A stretch of 61,784 bases of DNA. Source: Halanaerobium saccharolyticum. Lineage in GTDB: Bacteria > Bacillota > Halanaerobiia > Halanaerobiales > Halanaerobiaceae. Below, in pieces: positions 1 through 9,098 of the stretch. The notes beneath the pieces were generated by a model, which saw only the letters and a program-made list of their open reading frames with translations, did not search any database and had not been told where the DNA came from. Every line of letters begins with the position of its first letter. The first letter of the stretch is position 1. Where the stretch lies: NCBI RefSeq assembly GCF_003259895.1, contig NZ_QLME01000019.1:1-61784 (forward strand), in the 5' to 3' direction. The translations under genes and the position numbers were made by a program.

Positions 1-153
1 TTGTTTGTGGTAATTCAATTATATTACAGTTTGGGCCACTATGGGCATTTTTTTATTAAATTTTTAATTAGTTCAAGTTCATTATACAATTAAGCGTTAT
101 ATATAGGTTAAAATAAAGTTGAATAATAAATAGTAAAAATTGGAGGTTATTTG

Positions 154-1233
154 ATGAGTGAGATAAGTATTAGTAAACAGAAATTTGGGAAACTAAAAGA
201 TGGAAGAAGTGCAGATTTATATACTCTGGAAAATAAAAATGGAATGAGAGTAGAAATAACAAATTATGGTGGTATTATAGTCAGGCTTTATGTTCCCGAC
301 CGTGAAGGGAACTTAGATGATATTGTTCTAGGTTATGACAATTTGGAGCAGTATTTTGATGATACTAATTATTTTGGAGCTTTAATTGGTCGCTATGGCA
401 ATAGAATTGCAGAAGGTAAATTGGAGCTTGAAGGCAATACATATCAGCTGGAAATTAATGAAGAACCGGCCGGACATCCCTGCTGTCTGCATGGGGGAGA
501 AGAGGGTTTTGATGCTCAACTCTGGACAGCAAAAGAGACTGAAATTGATGGCGAAAAAGGTCTTAAATTAACACATTTAAGTGAAGATGGTGAGGGTGGT
601 TTTCCTGGTAATTTAAAAGCTGTAGTTTATTATACTCTCAGTGAAGATAATAAATTGCGAGTAGAATATAGAGCCGAAACAGATCAACCGACAGTGGTTA
701 ATTTAACTCAGCATAGTTATTTTAATTTAAAAGGACAGGGAGAAGGTAAAATAGAAGACCATCTTATATATATAAATGCAGATCACTTTACTCCTGTTGA
801 TGAGGGTGTGATACCTACAGGTGAGATTAGAGAGGTAAAAGATACTCCATTTGATTTTACCGCTATTGGAGAATTAGGAAAAGAAATTGATGCAGATCTT
901 GAACAGTTAAACTTCACCGGTGGCTATGATCATAACTGGGTTTTAAATAGAGAAGGTAAGGGCTTAGAACTTGCTGCAAGAGTTATAGAAACTCACAGCG
1001 GCAGGCAGATGGAAGTCTGGACAACCGAGCCAGGGATACAATTTTATAGTGGTAATGGTATTAATCCTAATGGCCCCGGTAAAATGGATAAAGAATATTC
1101 AAAACGCGGAGCTCTCTGTCTGGAAACTCAGCATTATCCGGACTCTCCAAATCACGATAATTTCCCCTCTACAGTACTGCGGCCGGGAGAAAAATATAGG
1201 ACAATAACAGAATTTAATTTCGATTTAATTTAA
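154..1233 (+). CDS. galM: Aldose 1-epimerase (galactose mutarotase)
   Basis: Cytoplasmic enzyme that interconverts alpha and beta anomers of aldoses such as galactose or glucose, feeding sugars to anomer-specific kinases or isomerases. The 359-residue length is normal for the GalM family. Visible family motifs are TQHSYFNL with the likely catalytic acid His187, GYDHNWVL, and LETQHYPDSPN with the likely catalytic base Glu324. A TTG lies at 151, but the SD GGAGG at 142-146 is better spaced for the ATG at 154 (7 nt), so I start there. The gene stands alone, with a hairpin terminator behind it. A role in processing arabinose, galactose or galacturonate released from pectin is an inference from the neighbourhood. 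Confidence 0.93.
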   Translation: MSEISISKQKFGKLKDGRSADLYTLENKNGMRVEITNYGGIIVRLYVPDREGNLDDIVLGYDNLEQYFDDTNYFGALIGRYGNRIAEGKLELEGNTYQLEINEEPAGHPCCLHGGEEGFDAQLWTAKETEIDGEKGLKLTHLSEDGEGGFPGNLKAVVYYTLSEDNKLRVEYRAETDQPTVVNLTQHSYFNLKGQGEGKIEDHLIYINADHFTPVDEGVIPTGEIREVKDTPFDFTAIGELGKEIDADLEQLNFTGGYDHNWVLNREGKGLELAARVIETHSGRQMEVWTTEPGIQFYSGNGINPNGPGKMDKEYSKRGALCLETQHYPDSPNHDNFPSTVLRPGEKYRTITEFNFDLI

Positions 1234-1275
1234 GATAAATAATTTTAAAAGTAAATTAATAATTTATTATCTTGC

Positions 1276-1337
1276 AGGAATTCCTTTAGATACAATTATA
1301 ACTTTTAATTGTATACGGGGATTCCTTTTTCTTTTTA
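1276..1337 (+). terminator. Rho-independent terminator after galM
   Basis: Inverted repeat ATACAATTA / TAATTGTAT inside an imperfect outer AGGAAT / ATTCCT pair, followed by a T-rich run (1327-1337). It separates galM from the chemotaxis genes. Confidence 0.75.
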
Positions 1338-1365
1338 TTGAAAAAACTAGTTTTTGTGATATAAT
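1338..1365 (+). promoter_or_regulatory. Sigma-A-type promoter for the first chemotaxis receptor
   Basis: TTGAAA (1338-1343), 16 nt, TATAAT (1360-1365), about 60 nt before the ATG at 1425. The good -10 suggests housekeeping sigma; no obvious motility-sigma element was seen. Confidence 0.6.
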
Positions 1366-1424
1366 TTATTGCAATAAGCAAAAAAAGTAGATAAAGTTAA
1401 GCGAGCAGGGAGGAAAATTAAATA

Positions 1425-3410
1425 ATGTTAAAAAAATTATATTCGATCAAAGGGAAAATGCTAATAGCTATTTCAATTTTAGTAGTTTTAATTGCAGGGG
1501 GAAGCTCAATAATTTTTTATGATCAATCTGCAGATATTATGGAAGCTTCAATAACTAATAATGCGAAAATCAATGTCCGCCAAAATGCAGATATAGTTCA
1601 TGAATGGCTTTCGGGAATGACAGTTTTTATTAAAAATTTAGCTGAAAACGATAGTATTCAGAGTATGCTCTGGAGATATCAGCAGCAGCCGTATTTAAGT
1701 CGAGTAGAAAATCCAAATATAAATAATTATCTTATCGCTAATCCGGAAGGAGAAGCAAATGTTACAGATGGCAGCACAATAAACATTTCAGATTCCAATT
1801 TTTTTAAAGAAGTTATAGAAAAAAAGCAGGTTGCCTATTCCAAACCAGTGATAAATGAAGAAACAGGAGCAGCTTTTTTTCGCATTGCTGCCCCTATTCT
1901 GGATAGAAATGAAGAATTACTGGGGGTCATTGCAGCAAGAGTGTCTACAGATTATCTACATAATTTAATTCAGGAAATGGAAATCAATGGACATGGATAT
2001 GGGTGGATAATTGACCAAAATAAAAACACAATTGTTTATCCCGAAAGTGAGTTTATTGCTAATAAAAGTCTGGCAGAAAGCAGTTCAGAACTGGTGAATA
2101 TTACTGATAGAATGATAAATGGAGAGCAAAACTATGAGTATTATCAACTAAATGGAGAAGAAAAGGTAATAGCCTATCATCCTATTAGTTTAAATGGGTG
2201 GTCTGTAGCTGTCACTGCTGATAGTTCAGGAGTTTTAAGTGCTTTAAGTGTTTTACGAAATATCAGTCTGATGGTTGCTCTGGCCGCTTTAGTTTTGGGA
2301 ATTATAGTTACTATTGTTATTGCATCATATATTGCCAGTCCACTTAATTATGTTACAGGAGTGGCTCAAAAATTAGCAGTAGGTGATTTCACCTTAGATA
2401 TTGATGAAAAATATTTAAAGCGTAAGGATGAAATTGGTAAGTTAACAAATTCATTTTCGGAAATGATCACAAATCTTAAGTCAATGATTTTAGATGTCAA
2501 AGATGTTTCTGATCGAGTTGCAGCTTCAAGTGAGGAACTTTCGGCAAGTGGAAACCAGGTTGGAGAAAGTGCAGATGAGGTAAGTAAAGCAATCCAGGAA
2601 GTTGCTTCTAATACTGAAGAGCAGTCAGCTCAGGTTGAAGAAACTTCTGCCACTATGGACGAATTAATCAAACAAATTACAATGATTAACACTTCTTCTG
2701 ATGCTATGGATAGACAGTCAGTAGATGTAATGGAAAATATAGAAAAAGGTAATAATTCTATCAAAGAGTCAGTAACAAAAGTTAACAAAGTTAAAAGTAA
2801 TTCTCAGCAGGTAGAAAATTCTATCCATTCATTAGCTGAATCTTCGAATAGAATTGGAGAAATTGTAAGTTTGATTAAAGATATTTCTTCACAGACAAAT
2901 TTACTTGCCTTAAATGCAGCAATTGAGGCAGCTAGAGCAGGAGAAGCTGGAAGAGGTTTTTCAGTTGTTGCAGATGAGATAAGAGAACTGGCAGAAGAAT
3001 CAAATCAGGCCACAGATGAGATAGCAAAGCTGATAGAAGGAATTCAACAGAATGTCAGAAGATCTGTAGAAAATATGGAAGAAACAGGAGAAGTTGTAGA
3101 TATTAGTGTTAATTCTATAGAAAATAGTGGGAAAATATTTAAAGAGATTGAAAATACCTCTCAGATACTGCGGAATATTATCGATAATATCAATAATAAA
3201 GCTGATGAGATGGCTGCCAATAGTGATGATGTAGAAAAAGCCATTAAAGAAATTGCTTCTGCGAGCGAAACAGCAGCAGCCAATGCAGAAGAAGTTGCAG
3301 CTTCCAGTCAGGAACAGAATGCAGCTACAGACGAAATTATTACTGCTTCTCAGGAACTGGCAGATATGGCAGAAGAATTATCAGAGTCAATTTCTCGATT
3401 TAAATTATAA
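1425..3410 (+). CDS. Methyl-accepting chemotaxis protein, dCache sensor
   Basis: Membrane chemoreceptor of 661 residues. Order: TM1 at about 12-32, an extracytoplasmic dCache-type ligand domain at about 35-275, TM2 at about 277-300, HAMP at about 302-355, then a long coiled-coil MCP signalling domain. The highly conserved hairpin tip that contacts CheA/CheW ([19 protein letters not shown]) lies near residues 490-510. Glutamine/glutamate-rich methylation helices flank the tip. The start ATG has a GGGAGG SD. The ligand cannot be read from sequence; the adjacent sugar locus makes a carbohydrate or uronate attractant possible, but this is inference. A second receptor follows 180 nt downstream with no strong terminator between them. 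Confidence 0.95.
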   Translation: MLKKLYSIKGKMLIAISILVVLIAGGSSIIFYDQSADIMEASITNNAKINVRQNADIVHEWLSGMTVFIKNLAENDSIQSMLWRYQQQPYLSRVENPNINNYLIANPEGEANVTDGSTINISDSNFFKEVIEKKQVAYSKPVINEETGAAFFRIAAPILDRNEELLGVIAARVSTDYLHNLIQEMEINGHGYGWIIDQNKNTIVYPESEFIANKSLAESSSELVNITDRMINGEQNYEYYQLNGEEKVIAYHPISLNGWSVAVTADSSGVLSALSVLRNISLMVALAALVLGIIVTIVIASYIASPLNYVTGVAQKLAVGDFTLDIDEKYLKRKDEIGKLTNSFSEMITNLKSMILDVKDVSDRVAASSEELSASGNQVGESADEVSKAIQEVASNTEEQSAQVEETSATMDELIKQITMINTSSDAMDRQSVDVMENIEKGNNSIKESVTKVNKVKSNSQQVENSIHSLAESSNRIGEIVSLIKDISSQTNLLALNAAIEAARAGEAGRGFSVVADEIRELAEESNQATDEIAKLIEGIQQNVRRSVENMEETGEVVDISVNSIENSGKIFKEIENTSQILRNIIDNINNKADEMAANSDDVEKAIKEIASASETAAANAEEVAASSQEQNAATDEIITASQELADMAEELSESISRFKL

Positions 3411-3591
3411 AGAGTAAAACTTATTTAATAATCGATTAAGCTATAAATTTGCTTTTATTGCTTAAATTTAATAGAATAGGTACAGATTAAGAAAAAAGCA
3501 ACTTTTTGTTTTATTAAGTCGAATAATGTTGTATTTTCATTTTAAGGTTAATGGATATTTTAAAAATTAATCATTTATAGGGGTGGATATT

Positions 3592-5610
3592 TTGAAAGAT
3601 GAAAAAGGATTTTTGTCTTTTTTGAAAAAAATTAAATTAAGTCAGAGTTTAAGTGTTAAAATTATTGCAATAATTTCTCTGGTGATAATACTGGGGATGG
3701 GTGGCCTGGGTTATTTAATTAATAATACAGTGACTGAAGAAATTGCTCAGCTGGCTCAGGAAAGAAATAATGGGATTGCTTCAGAGATGGGATCGGAAAT
3801 ATCTTTATTTTTACAGGAAAATAAAGGGGTTATAAATCTTTTAGCAGATCAGACTGTTGTTAAAGATGCCGATGAAGCTGGAATAAATGAACTGCTTCAA
3901 TCAGTTGCAGATAATTACGATCAGTTTCAAAGTTTATATCTAGGGAAAAATGATGGGGAAATGATAATCGTACCCGATCAGCAGCTTCCTTCTGATTTTG
4001 ATCCCAGAGATAGACCCTGGTTTCAAAATGCAGAAAATAGTGATCAGGCTGTCTGGACAGATACATATGTTGATGCTGGAAGTGGAAATTTAATTATTTC
4101 AGTTGCCAGGAGAGTTTTAGATAATAGTGGTAACCTGGTCGGAGTAATTGCGGGGGACATCTCTCTGGCAGGAATTAGTGAACTCGTGGGAACAACTACT
4201 GTCGGAGAAAATGGTTATACATTTCTTATTGACTCTAATTCCAAATTACTTGCCCATCCCGATCAGCAGATGGTTGATGACCGCTTTGATGTTACTCAAC
4301 TTTTTGATACAGCTGCTGCTTTATCAGGTGAGTCAGGTTTTATTGAGTATGAATATCAGGATGAAGAGAGACTTGCTTCTTACAGACCAATAGAAGAAAT
4401 AGATGCCGCAGTTTTTGCTCAGATTCCGGCTGCAGAAGCATATAGTGCCAACAGAGAAGTTTTAAGACAGATAATTATACTATCGCTTATTGTACTGCTG
4501 GTTCTAATTATTGTAATAGTATTCTATATTACCAGAAACGTAGTGCGTCCAATTGTGCATTACGGAGAACAGATGCGGAAGGTATCTGATGGTGATCTGG
4601 ATGTAGAATTAGAAATCCAGCGTAAAGATGAATTAGGACATCTGGGACATGTTTTTAATCAAATGATTAGAGATCTAAAAAATCTGGTACACAATATCAA
4701 GGATACTTCTGATCAGGTTACAGAGACATCTCTTCATTTAGAAGAAAGTTCCAGAGAAGTTGGCAGTACTTCAGAACAGGTTGCAGTTTCAATCCAGGAG
4801 GTTGCTACTGGAGCTGATGAACAGGCTAAAAATGTTGAAGATGTTTCAATAAATATTCAGCAGTTATCGGAAGGGATAGATGAGCTTGACCAGACTAATG
4901 AAGAAGTTGAAAAACTAACTGAAAATATGAATCAGGTTACTGAAGAAGGAACAGGAAAAATGAAAGAATTAAGTACCCAGATGAAGGAGATAGTTAAAGC
5001 AATGAGAGAAGTTGCTGATGATATTTCTGATTTAGAATCTATCTCACAGGAAATTGGGAGTATTATTGATATAATTAATAATATTTCTGATCAGACCAAT
5101 CTGTTAGCACTAAATGCAGCTATAGAGGCCGCAAGAGCAGGAGAAGCTGGACGAGGGTTTTCCGTTGTTGCTGATGAAATACGAGAATTAGCAGAAGAAT
5201 CATCTTCTTCAGCTGATAAAATAAAAAAATTAATTGATGAGGTTACCAAAACAACAGCATCGGTTGGTAAGGAAATGAAAACAAGTGAAAAAGAGATTTT
5301 AAATGGAGAAGAACTTGTTGGGTCAGCTAATTTAACTTTCCAGGAAATTAAAAATACTTTATTGAAAATAAACGAAGGAATGAGAAAATCAGCAGAAATT
5401 GTAGATAATACCAATCAGTTTAGTAAGGAAATATCTGAAAACGCACAAAACATTGCCGGTATTTCTGAAGAAACCTCTGCTTCCGCAGAAGAAGTTGCAG
5501 CTGCCAGTGAAGAGCAGTCAGCTTCTGTAGAAGAGGTTGCATCAATTGCTGATGAATTAGCCAATCGAGCTTCGAATTTAGAAAAACTAATTGAAAAATT
5601 TGATGTATAA
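3592..5610 (+). CDS. Methyl-accepting chemotaxis protein, dCache_1 sensor
   Basis: Second chemoreceptor, about 672 residues. TM1 lies near 20-42. The extracellular double-Cache domain carries the typical DPRDRPWF and SVARRV segments around residues 140-170. TM2 is near 295-320, followed by HAMP and the MCP domain, whose hairpin tip is near residue 503. A GTG at 3583 is possible, but AGGGGTGG (3579-3586) is a good SD for the TTG at 3592, which I prefer. The signalling domain closely resembles that of the preceding receptor while the sensor domain differs, suggesting duplicated output and diverged ligand. It is followed by two hairpin terminators. Confidence 0.94.
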   Translation: MKDEKGFLSFLKKIKLSQSLSVKIIAIISLVIILGMGGLGYLINNTVTEEIAQLAQERNNGIASEMGSEISLFLQENKGVINLLADQTVVKDADEAGINELLQSVADNYDQFQSLYLGKNDGEMIIVPDQQLPSDFDPRDRPWFQNAENSDQAVWTDTYVDAGSGNLIISVARRVLDNSGNLVGVIAGDISLAGISELVGTTTVGENGYTFLIDSNSKLLAHPDQQMVDDRFDVTQLFDTAAALSGESGFIEYEYQDEERLASYRPIEEIDAAVFAQIPAAEAYSANREVLRQIIILSLIVLLVLIIVIVFYITRNVVRPIVHYGEQMRKVSDGDLDVELEIQRKDELGHLGHVFNQMIRDLKNLVHNIKDTSDQVTETSLHLEESSREVGSTSEQVAVSIQEVATGADEQAKNVEDVSINIQQLSEGIDELDQTNEEVEKLTENMNQVTEEGTGKMKELSTQMKEIVKAMREVADDISDLESISQEIGSIIDIINNISDQTNLLALNAAIEAARAGEAGRGFSVVADEIRELAEESSSSADKIKKLIDEVTKTTASVGKEMKTSEKEILNGEELVGSANLTFQEIKNTLLKINEGMRKSAEIVDNTNQFSKEISENAQNIAGISEETSASAEEVAAASEEQSASVEEVASIADELANRASNLEKLIEKFDV

Positions 5611-5649
5611 ATTTCAAATATTATATTAATCAAAGAATTTCAAGATAAA

Positions 5650-5694
5650 AGTCTGCAAAGTTGTAGTGATATAACTGTGCAGGCTTTTTATTTT
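5650..5694 (+). terminator. Terminator of the chemoreceptor gene
   Basis: Stem AGTCTGCA / TGCAGGCT (8 bp, one G-U), about 20-nt loop, followed by a T run. Confidence 0.7.
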
Positions 5695-5762
5695 AAATGG
5701 TGAGCTGATTTAATTTAAACTAAAAAGTTTTTCTAAAATTGAAAAAATTAGAATAAAAAATC

Positions 5763-5803
5763 AAAGGCCTTCTTCATATTAAACTAGAAGAGGGCCTTTT
5801 TTC
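5763..5803. terminator. Bidirectional terminator between convergent genes
   Basis: Stem AAAGGCC-TTCT / AGAA-GGGCCTTT with T runs on the + strand after it and an A run before it (T run on the - strand). It sits between the + strand chemoreceptor gene and the end of the - strand small gene at 5807, so it can serve both. Confidence 0.75.
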
Positions 5804-5806
5804 TGA

Positions 5807-5962
5807 TTAAAATATTGTTTTTGTTAACATAAATCCTATATAAATTCCTACTATTCCCATTACACCAGATAATGTTGGAGGAGCAGGAATTGGTAATTTT
5901 AGAAAAGAAAAAAGACCGCCTACTATTAATCCAGAAATAGTTGCTAAAAATGCTTGATTCAT
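5807..5962 (-). CDS. XapX domain-containing small membrane protein
   Basis: 51-codon gene on the reverse strand. Translation begins MNQAFLATISGLIVGG, continues through a Pro-rich turn LPIPAPPTLSGVMG, and ends in a second hydrophobic stretch. Two short transmembrane helices around a conserved KLPxPAPP turn match the XapX (DUF1427) family of about 50 residues, whose function is not known to me. The ATG at 5962-5960 has an excellent AAGGAG SD (complement of 5970-5976). It is the only reverse-strand gene in the window and lies convergent to the chemoreceptor and divergent from the LacI regulator. Its small size and good family match make it a genuine gene despite being easily missed. Confidence 0.85.
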   Translation of the reverse strand: MNQAFLATISGLIVGGLFSFLKLPIPAPPTLSGVMGIVGIYIGFMLTKTIF

Positions 5963-6068
5963 AATTGATTCTCCTTTATATAAAAATTAAAATTTTGTTA
6001 GACGTCAGACAACTGACTCCAGAATCTATTTTATTATATTTTATGTTATTTGTCAAAATTAATTATAA

Positions 6069-6081
6069 TAACGTTTTCCAT
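6069..6081. promoter_or_regulatory. Partial LacI-type operator upstream of lacI gene
   Basis: TAACGTTTTCCAT: one good half (TTTTCCA) of the palindrome seen in full at 7338 and 7469, lying just upstream of the candidate promoter at 6087. Consistent with autoregulation, but the left half is degenerate. Confidence 0.4.
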
Positions 6082-6086
6082 ATTGA

Positions 6087-6115
6087 TTGAAAGCATTATA
6101 ATTTTATGATAGAAT
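6087..6115 (+). promoter_or_regulatory. Candidate promoter of the LacI regulator gene
   Basis: TTGAAA (6087-6092), 17 nt, TAGAAT (6110-6115), ending about 40 nt before the ATG at 6154. Confidence 0.55.
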
Positions 6116-6153
6116 TATGCTTATAAATGATATTATTTTGGAAGGAGTTTATC

Positions 6154-7185
6154 ATGGCTAATAAAGAAGTAACTATCAAAGATGTAGCAAAACTTGCAGA
6201 ATGTTCGCCAACAACGGTTTCCAGAGTTATAAATAATAGTGATCACCCTGTTAGTAAGGATACTGCAGAAAAGGTTGAAGCTGCAATTGAAAAATTAAAT
6301 TTTTCACCTAATAGAATTGCTCAGGGATTAAAAAGTGATAAATCAAACATAATTGGGGTAATTGTACATGACATCTGTGATTCATATTTTGCCCAAATGG
6401 TTAAGGGGATAGAAGAGTTTATTTCCGGTCATGAGTATATTGTAAACATCTACAATACCAGCCGCAGTGTAGAAAAGGAACTTTATGCAGTTAGTATGTT
6501 GAAAGCTAATCGTGCTGATGCTGTTGTATTTGCTGGTGGTGCACTAATGGATAAAGAGTATGAAAAGAAAATGTATTCTATTGTTGAACAATTAAAAGGT
6601 CAGGGTACAGTTTTACTTGGTGTAACTCCGCATCCATTTGATATAAACAATATTAGTCTTGGTAATAAAAAAGCAGCTGCAATAATTGCTGATTATCTTG
6701 TAGAAAATGGACACCGCAAAATTGCTTTCATTGATGGTCCAGAAAAACTTTATACAAGTTATCTGCGTCGAGAAGGTTTAAAAGAATCTCTGCTCAAACA
6801 TGATTTGGATCTTGAGGATGAATTAATTTTTCCAGGCGATTTTAGTTTTGAAGGTGGAAGAAAAGCTGCTTTAAAGTTATTGGATAAAATTGATGAGATT
6901 ACAGCTGTTGTGGGTGCCAATGATGCTACAGCTTTGGGATTAATCTGGGAACTGAATAACCAGGGGATTAAAGTGCCGTCTGATATTTCTGTGGTAGGTA
7001 TTGATGATTTACCAGAAGCAAAGTATTCCTATCCACCTCTAACAACTATCTCCTTACCAATTCATCAGCTGGGTACTAATATAGGTAAGTATTTATTGGA
7101 AAGTTTAACCTCTGATCAAATTACTGATTTAATAAATATCGAAATGCAATTGATAAAGAGAAAATCAGTAAAAAAATTAGGTTGA
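6154..7185 (+). CDS. LacI-family transcriptional regulator
   Basis: DNA-binding repressor of 343 residues, the usual LacI/GalR length. The N-terminal helix-turn-helix plus hinge helix (TIKDVAKLAECSPTTVSRVI, residues about 6-25) is followed by a periplasmic-binding-protein-like effector domain. An in-frame ATG at 6127 exists, but AAGGAG at 6142-6147 places the start at the ATG at 6154. It is transcribed toward the first CUT1 operon, whose leader carries two perfectly placed LacI-type palindromes (7338, 7469). I infer that this protein binds GGAAA-N4-TTTCC sites across the locus and responds to a pectin-derived sugar or uronate; the effector is not readable from sequence. Confidence 0.93.
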   Translation: MANKEVTIKDVAKLAECSPTTVSRVINNSDHPVSKDTAEKVEAAIEKLNFSPNRIAQGLKSDKSNIIGVIVHDICDSYFAQMVKGIEEFISGHEYIVNIYNTSRSVEKELYAVSMLKANRADAVVFAGGALMDKEYEKKMYSIVEQLKGQGTVLLGVTPHPFDINNISLGNKKAAAIIADYLVENGHRKIAFIDGPEKLYTSYLRREGLKESLLKHDLDLEDELIFPGDFSFEGGRKAALKLLDKIDEITAVVGANDATALGLIWELNNQGIKVPSDISVVGIDDLPEAKYSYPPLTTISLPIHQLGTNIGKYLLESLTSDQITDLINIEMQLIKRKSVKKLG

Positions 7186-7266
7186 ATAAGGGCTGTTACT
7201 TCAGACTTCATATAGGCTTTATGTGAATACCATAATTTAATTACTAAAAATTATTTAAAAAATTGT

Positions 7267-7295
7267 TTGACAATTAACAGACAATTATTTATAAT
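7267..7295 (+). promoter_or_regulatory. Consensus promoter of CUT1 operon 1
   Basis: Perfect TTGACA (7267-7272), 17 nt, perfect TATAAT (7290-7295). The -35 continues as TTGACAATT exactly as at 59389. A full-consensus promoter followed by operators is the usual logic of a strong, repressor-controlled gene. Confidence 0.8.
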
Positions 7296-7337
7296 AGTGT
7301 TAGTGAATATAATATTTTTGCTTTTTTATTTCATTCA

Positions 7338-7353
7338 TGGAAATTGTTTTCCA
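7338..7353. promoter_or_regulatory. LacI-type operator O1
   Basis: TGGAAATTGTTTTCCA, near-perfect 16-bp palindrome about 43 bp downstream of the -10 element, positioned to block transcription. Confidence 0.65.
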
Positions 7354-7468
7354 AGACTTAATTATTTGACTTATGAATTCGTCTGGATTTATAGAACTTC
7401 TTAATTGAGTACTAATTAAATAAGATTGTTAGTATTTATCAAAAAATTCATAATAATTTTTAATTTGA

Positions 7469-7484
7469 TGGAAAACATTTTCCA
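7469..7484. promoter_or_regulatory. LacI-type operator O2
   Basis: TGGAAAACATTTTCCA, palindrome with only the central CA asymmetric. Start-to-start distance from O1 is 131 bp (about 12.5 helical turns), compatible with looping by a tetramer or with independent roadblock sites. Confidence 0.65.
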
Positions 7485-7690
7485 AAGTCAAGTTTACAGA
7501 TAATCTTTAAGGATAAGGCTATAAGACTGTATTTACATTTAATACGTCAAAAAAAGGGGGGACATCAAATTTTCTCTGATCTTTTTGTCAGACTGCAGAA
7601 AGATTAATAAGTCTATAAGAAAAGAATTTATTTTTATTACTCAGAAGACGAACAAATTAAGATTCAATTAAATTCCAAGGAGGAAATTAA

Positions 7691-8983
7691 ATGTTTAATA
7701 AAAAAACTTTAGCTTTAGTATTAATTTTAACATTTGCGTTATCCTTATCACTTAGTGTGGCTGCAATGGCTCAGGATGAAGAGGTAACTTTACGTTTTGC
7801 CTGGTGGGGCTCACAGAGCAGACACGAAAGAACTTTAAGAGTAATTGAAATGTTTGAAGAAGAATATCCGAACATAAAAATTCAGCCAGAATATACTGGT
7901 TGGAGTGGCTACTGGGATAAGATGAATGCTCAGGCAGCTGGAGATAACTTACCTGATATTATTCAGCATGTAAGAAAAATGATGGCAAGTTATGTTGAAA
8001 ACGATCAGCTATTAGCTTTAGATCCTTATATTGAAGATGGAAGTTTAGATGTTAGTAAAATTGGTGAATCTTACCTGGAAATGGGTAGAGCTTATGGGAA
8101 GCAGATGAGTCTTGCTACTGGTGTTAATGCTCCTGCAGGTTATTATGATAAAGAGTTATTTGATGCTGCTGGTGTAGACTATCCTTCCCCAGAAGATACA
8201 TGGGAAGATAGAGCAGAAATGCTCAAAAAGTTACATGAAGAATTAGGAATTTTAGGTGCTGCAACTCCTGCTTCTCAAGAGGAAGGAAATGGTTTTGTTG
8301 TCTGGTTAAGACAGCATGGTCAGAATTTTTATAGTGAAGATGGCAAATCTTTAGGTTATGATGATGATCAGTTATTTGTAGATTATATGAACTATGATCT
8401 GGAATTAATCGAATCTGGTGCAGTTCAGGATGCTATGCAGAGACAGGAATCTGCCAATGCAATTGAACAGGATCCTGTAACTCAGGGTGAAGCTGCATCT
8501 GCAACTAACTACTGGAGTAATCAGTTAGTAGCTATTTCTAATGGTGCTGGCAAACTCCTACATCCTTTCCTATATCCAAGTGCAGAGGGTCAGGTTCGGG
8601 AAGGTAGATTTATGAAACCTGCAATGGTTATGACTGCTGCTAGAACTACTGAACATCCCGAAGAAGTTATGACATTCTTAAACTTCTGGTTCAACAATGT
8701 TGAAGCTGGTAAGGTAATTGGTACAGATCGTGGAGTACCTACAAATAGTGAAATAAGAACAGCTCTTAAAGCTGATGCTGACGAATATGATCAGGCTGTA
8801 TTTGATTTTATTGAAGTAGCAGCTGAAAATGCCGGTCCAGTTCTTCCTTTACAGCCACCTGCTGATCCAGAAGTAACTACAGCTTTTGCTGATCAGTACT
8901 GGGAAGTAATTTATGGCATGAAAACTCCTGCAGAAGCTGCAGCAGATTTCAGAGAAGAAGCAACAAAATTACTTTCAAGATAA
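7691..8983 (+). CDS. CUT1 ABC transporter sugar-binding protein 1
   Basis: Extracellular solute-binding protein (family 1), 430 residues. A signal peptide spans about residues 1-27 (hydrophobic core then AMAQ, no lipobox Cys). The mature N-terminus shows the family 1 pattern TLRFAWWGSQSRHERTL and VIEMFEEEYPNI. It is the ligand-capturing part of an importer completed by the two permeases downstream; no ATPase is encoded with it. It has close paralogues at 52212 and 59705, all sharing the WWGSQ-RH start. The ligand is likely an oligogalacturonide or a related pectin fragment, inferred from context. It is preceded by a strong promoter and two operators and followed by a 15-bp stem-loop. Confidence 0.93.
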   Translation: MFNKKTLALVLILTFALSLSLSVAAMAQDEEVTLRFAWWGSQSRHERTLRVIEMFEEEYPNIKIQPEYTGWSGYWDKMNAQAAGDNLPDIIQHVRKMMASYVENDQLLALDPYIEDGSLDVSKIGESYLEMGRAYGKQMSLATGVNAPAGYYDKELFDAAGVDYPSPEDTWEDRAEMLKKLHEELGILGAATPASQEEGNGFVVWLRQHGQNFYSEDGKSLGYDDDQLFVDYMNYDLELIESGAVQDAMQRQESANAIEQDPVTQGEAASATNYWSNQLVAISNGAGKLLHPFLYPSAEGQVREGRFMKPAMVMTAARTTEHPEEVMTFLNFWFNNVEAGKVIGTDRGVPTNSEIRTALKADADEYDQAVFDFIEVAAENAGPVLPLQPPADPEVTTAFADQYWEVIYGMKTPAEAAADFREEATKLLSR

Positions 8984-9031
8984 GAAAACTTATTTTAATA
9001 GCAAAAGAAAAATAAAATAAGATAAAAATTC

Positions 9032-9068
9032 TATAAGCTAGTGATTTCTGATGAATCACTAGCTTATA
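9032..9068 (+). terminator. 15-bp stem-loop between binding protein and permease genes
   Basis: Perfect 15-bp stem (TATAAGCTAGTGATT and its complement) with a 7-nt loop, lacking a T run. More likely a processing/3' stabilising hairpin or leaky terminator that raises binding-protein mRNA over permease mRNA than a full stop. Confidence 0.75.
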
Positions 9069-9098
9069 ATTTGTACTAACATTTAAGGAGGGAGATTT

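Larger units (their letters stand above)
7296..7690 (+). promoter_or_regulatory. About 390-nt untranslated leader of the binding-protein gene
   Basis: Long gene-free leader. It contains two operators (7338, 7469) and inverted repeats TTATGAATT (7371-7379) / AATTCATAA (7445-7453), TTAATT / AATTAA (7401-7418) and TTGACTT (7366-7372) / AAGTCAA (7485-7491). The 15-mer AAGTTTACAGATAAT (7490-7504) is identical to 59568-59582 in the third CUT1 leader. A purine block GGGGGG (7556-7561) is not followed by a usable start codon. No ORF with a proper SD was found inside. Confidence 0.55.

Noticed and set aside
1-150. Open frame from base 1 to 93 on the + strand as the tail of an upstream gene
   Set aside because: Only 30 codons of A+T-rich sequence with no recognisable protein features; another frame is also open to base 59, so it is indistinguishable from chance.
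5091-5633. Reverse-strand ORFs inside the second chemoreceptor gene
   Set aside because: Shadows of the repetitive MCP coding pattern; no SD, and the + strand protein is certain.
7493-7525. Second promoter (TTTACA ... TATAAG) in the first CUT1 leader
   Set aside because: Spacing is 21 nt here although it would be 17 nt in the third CUT1 leader; conservation of the 15-mer is better explained as a shared leader element.
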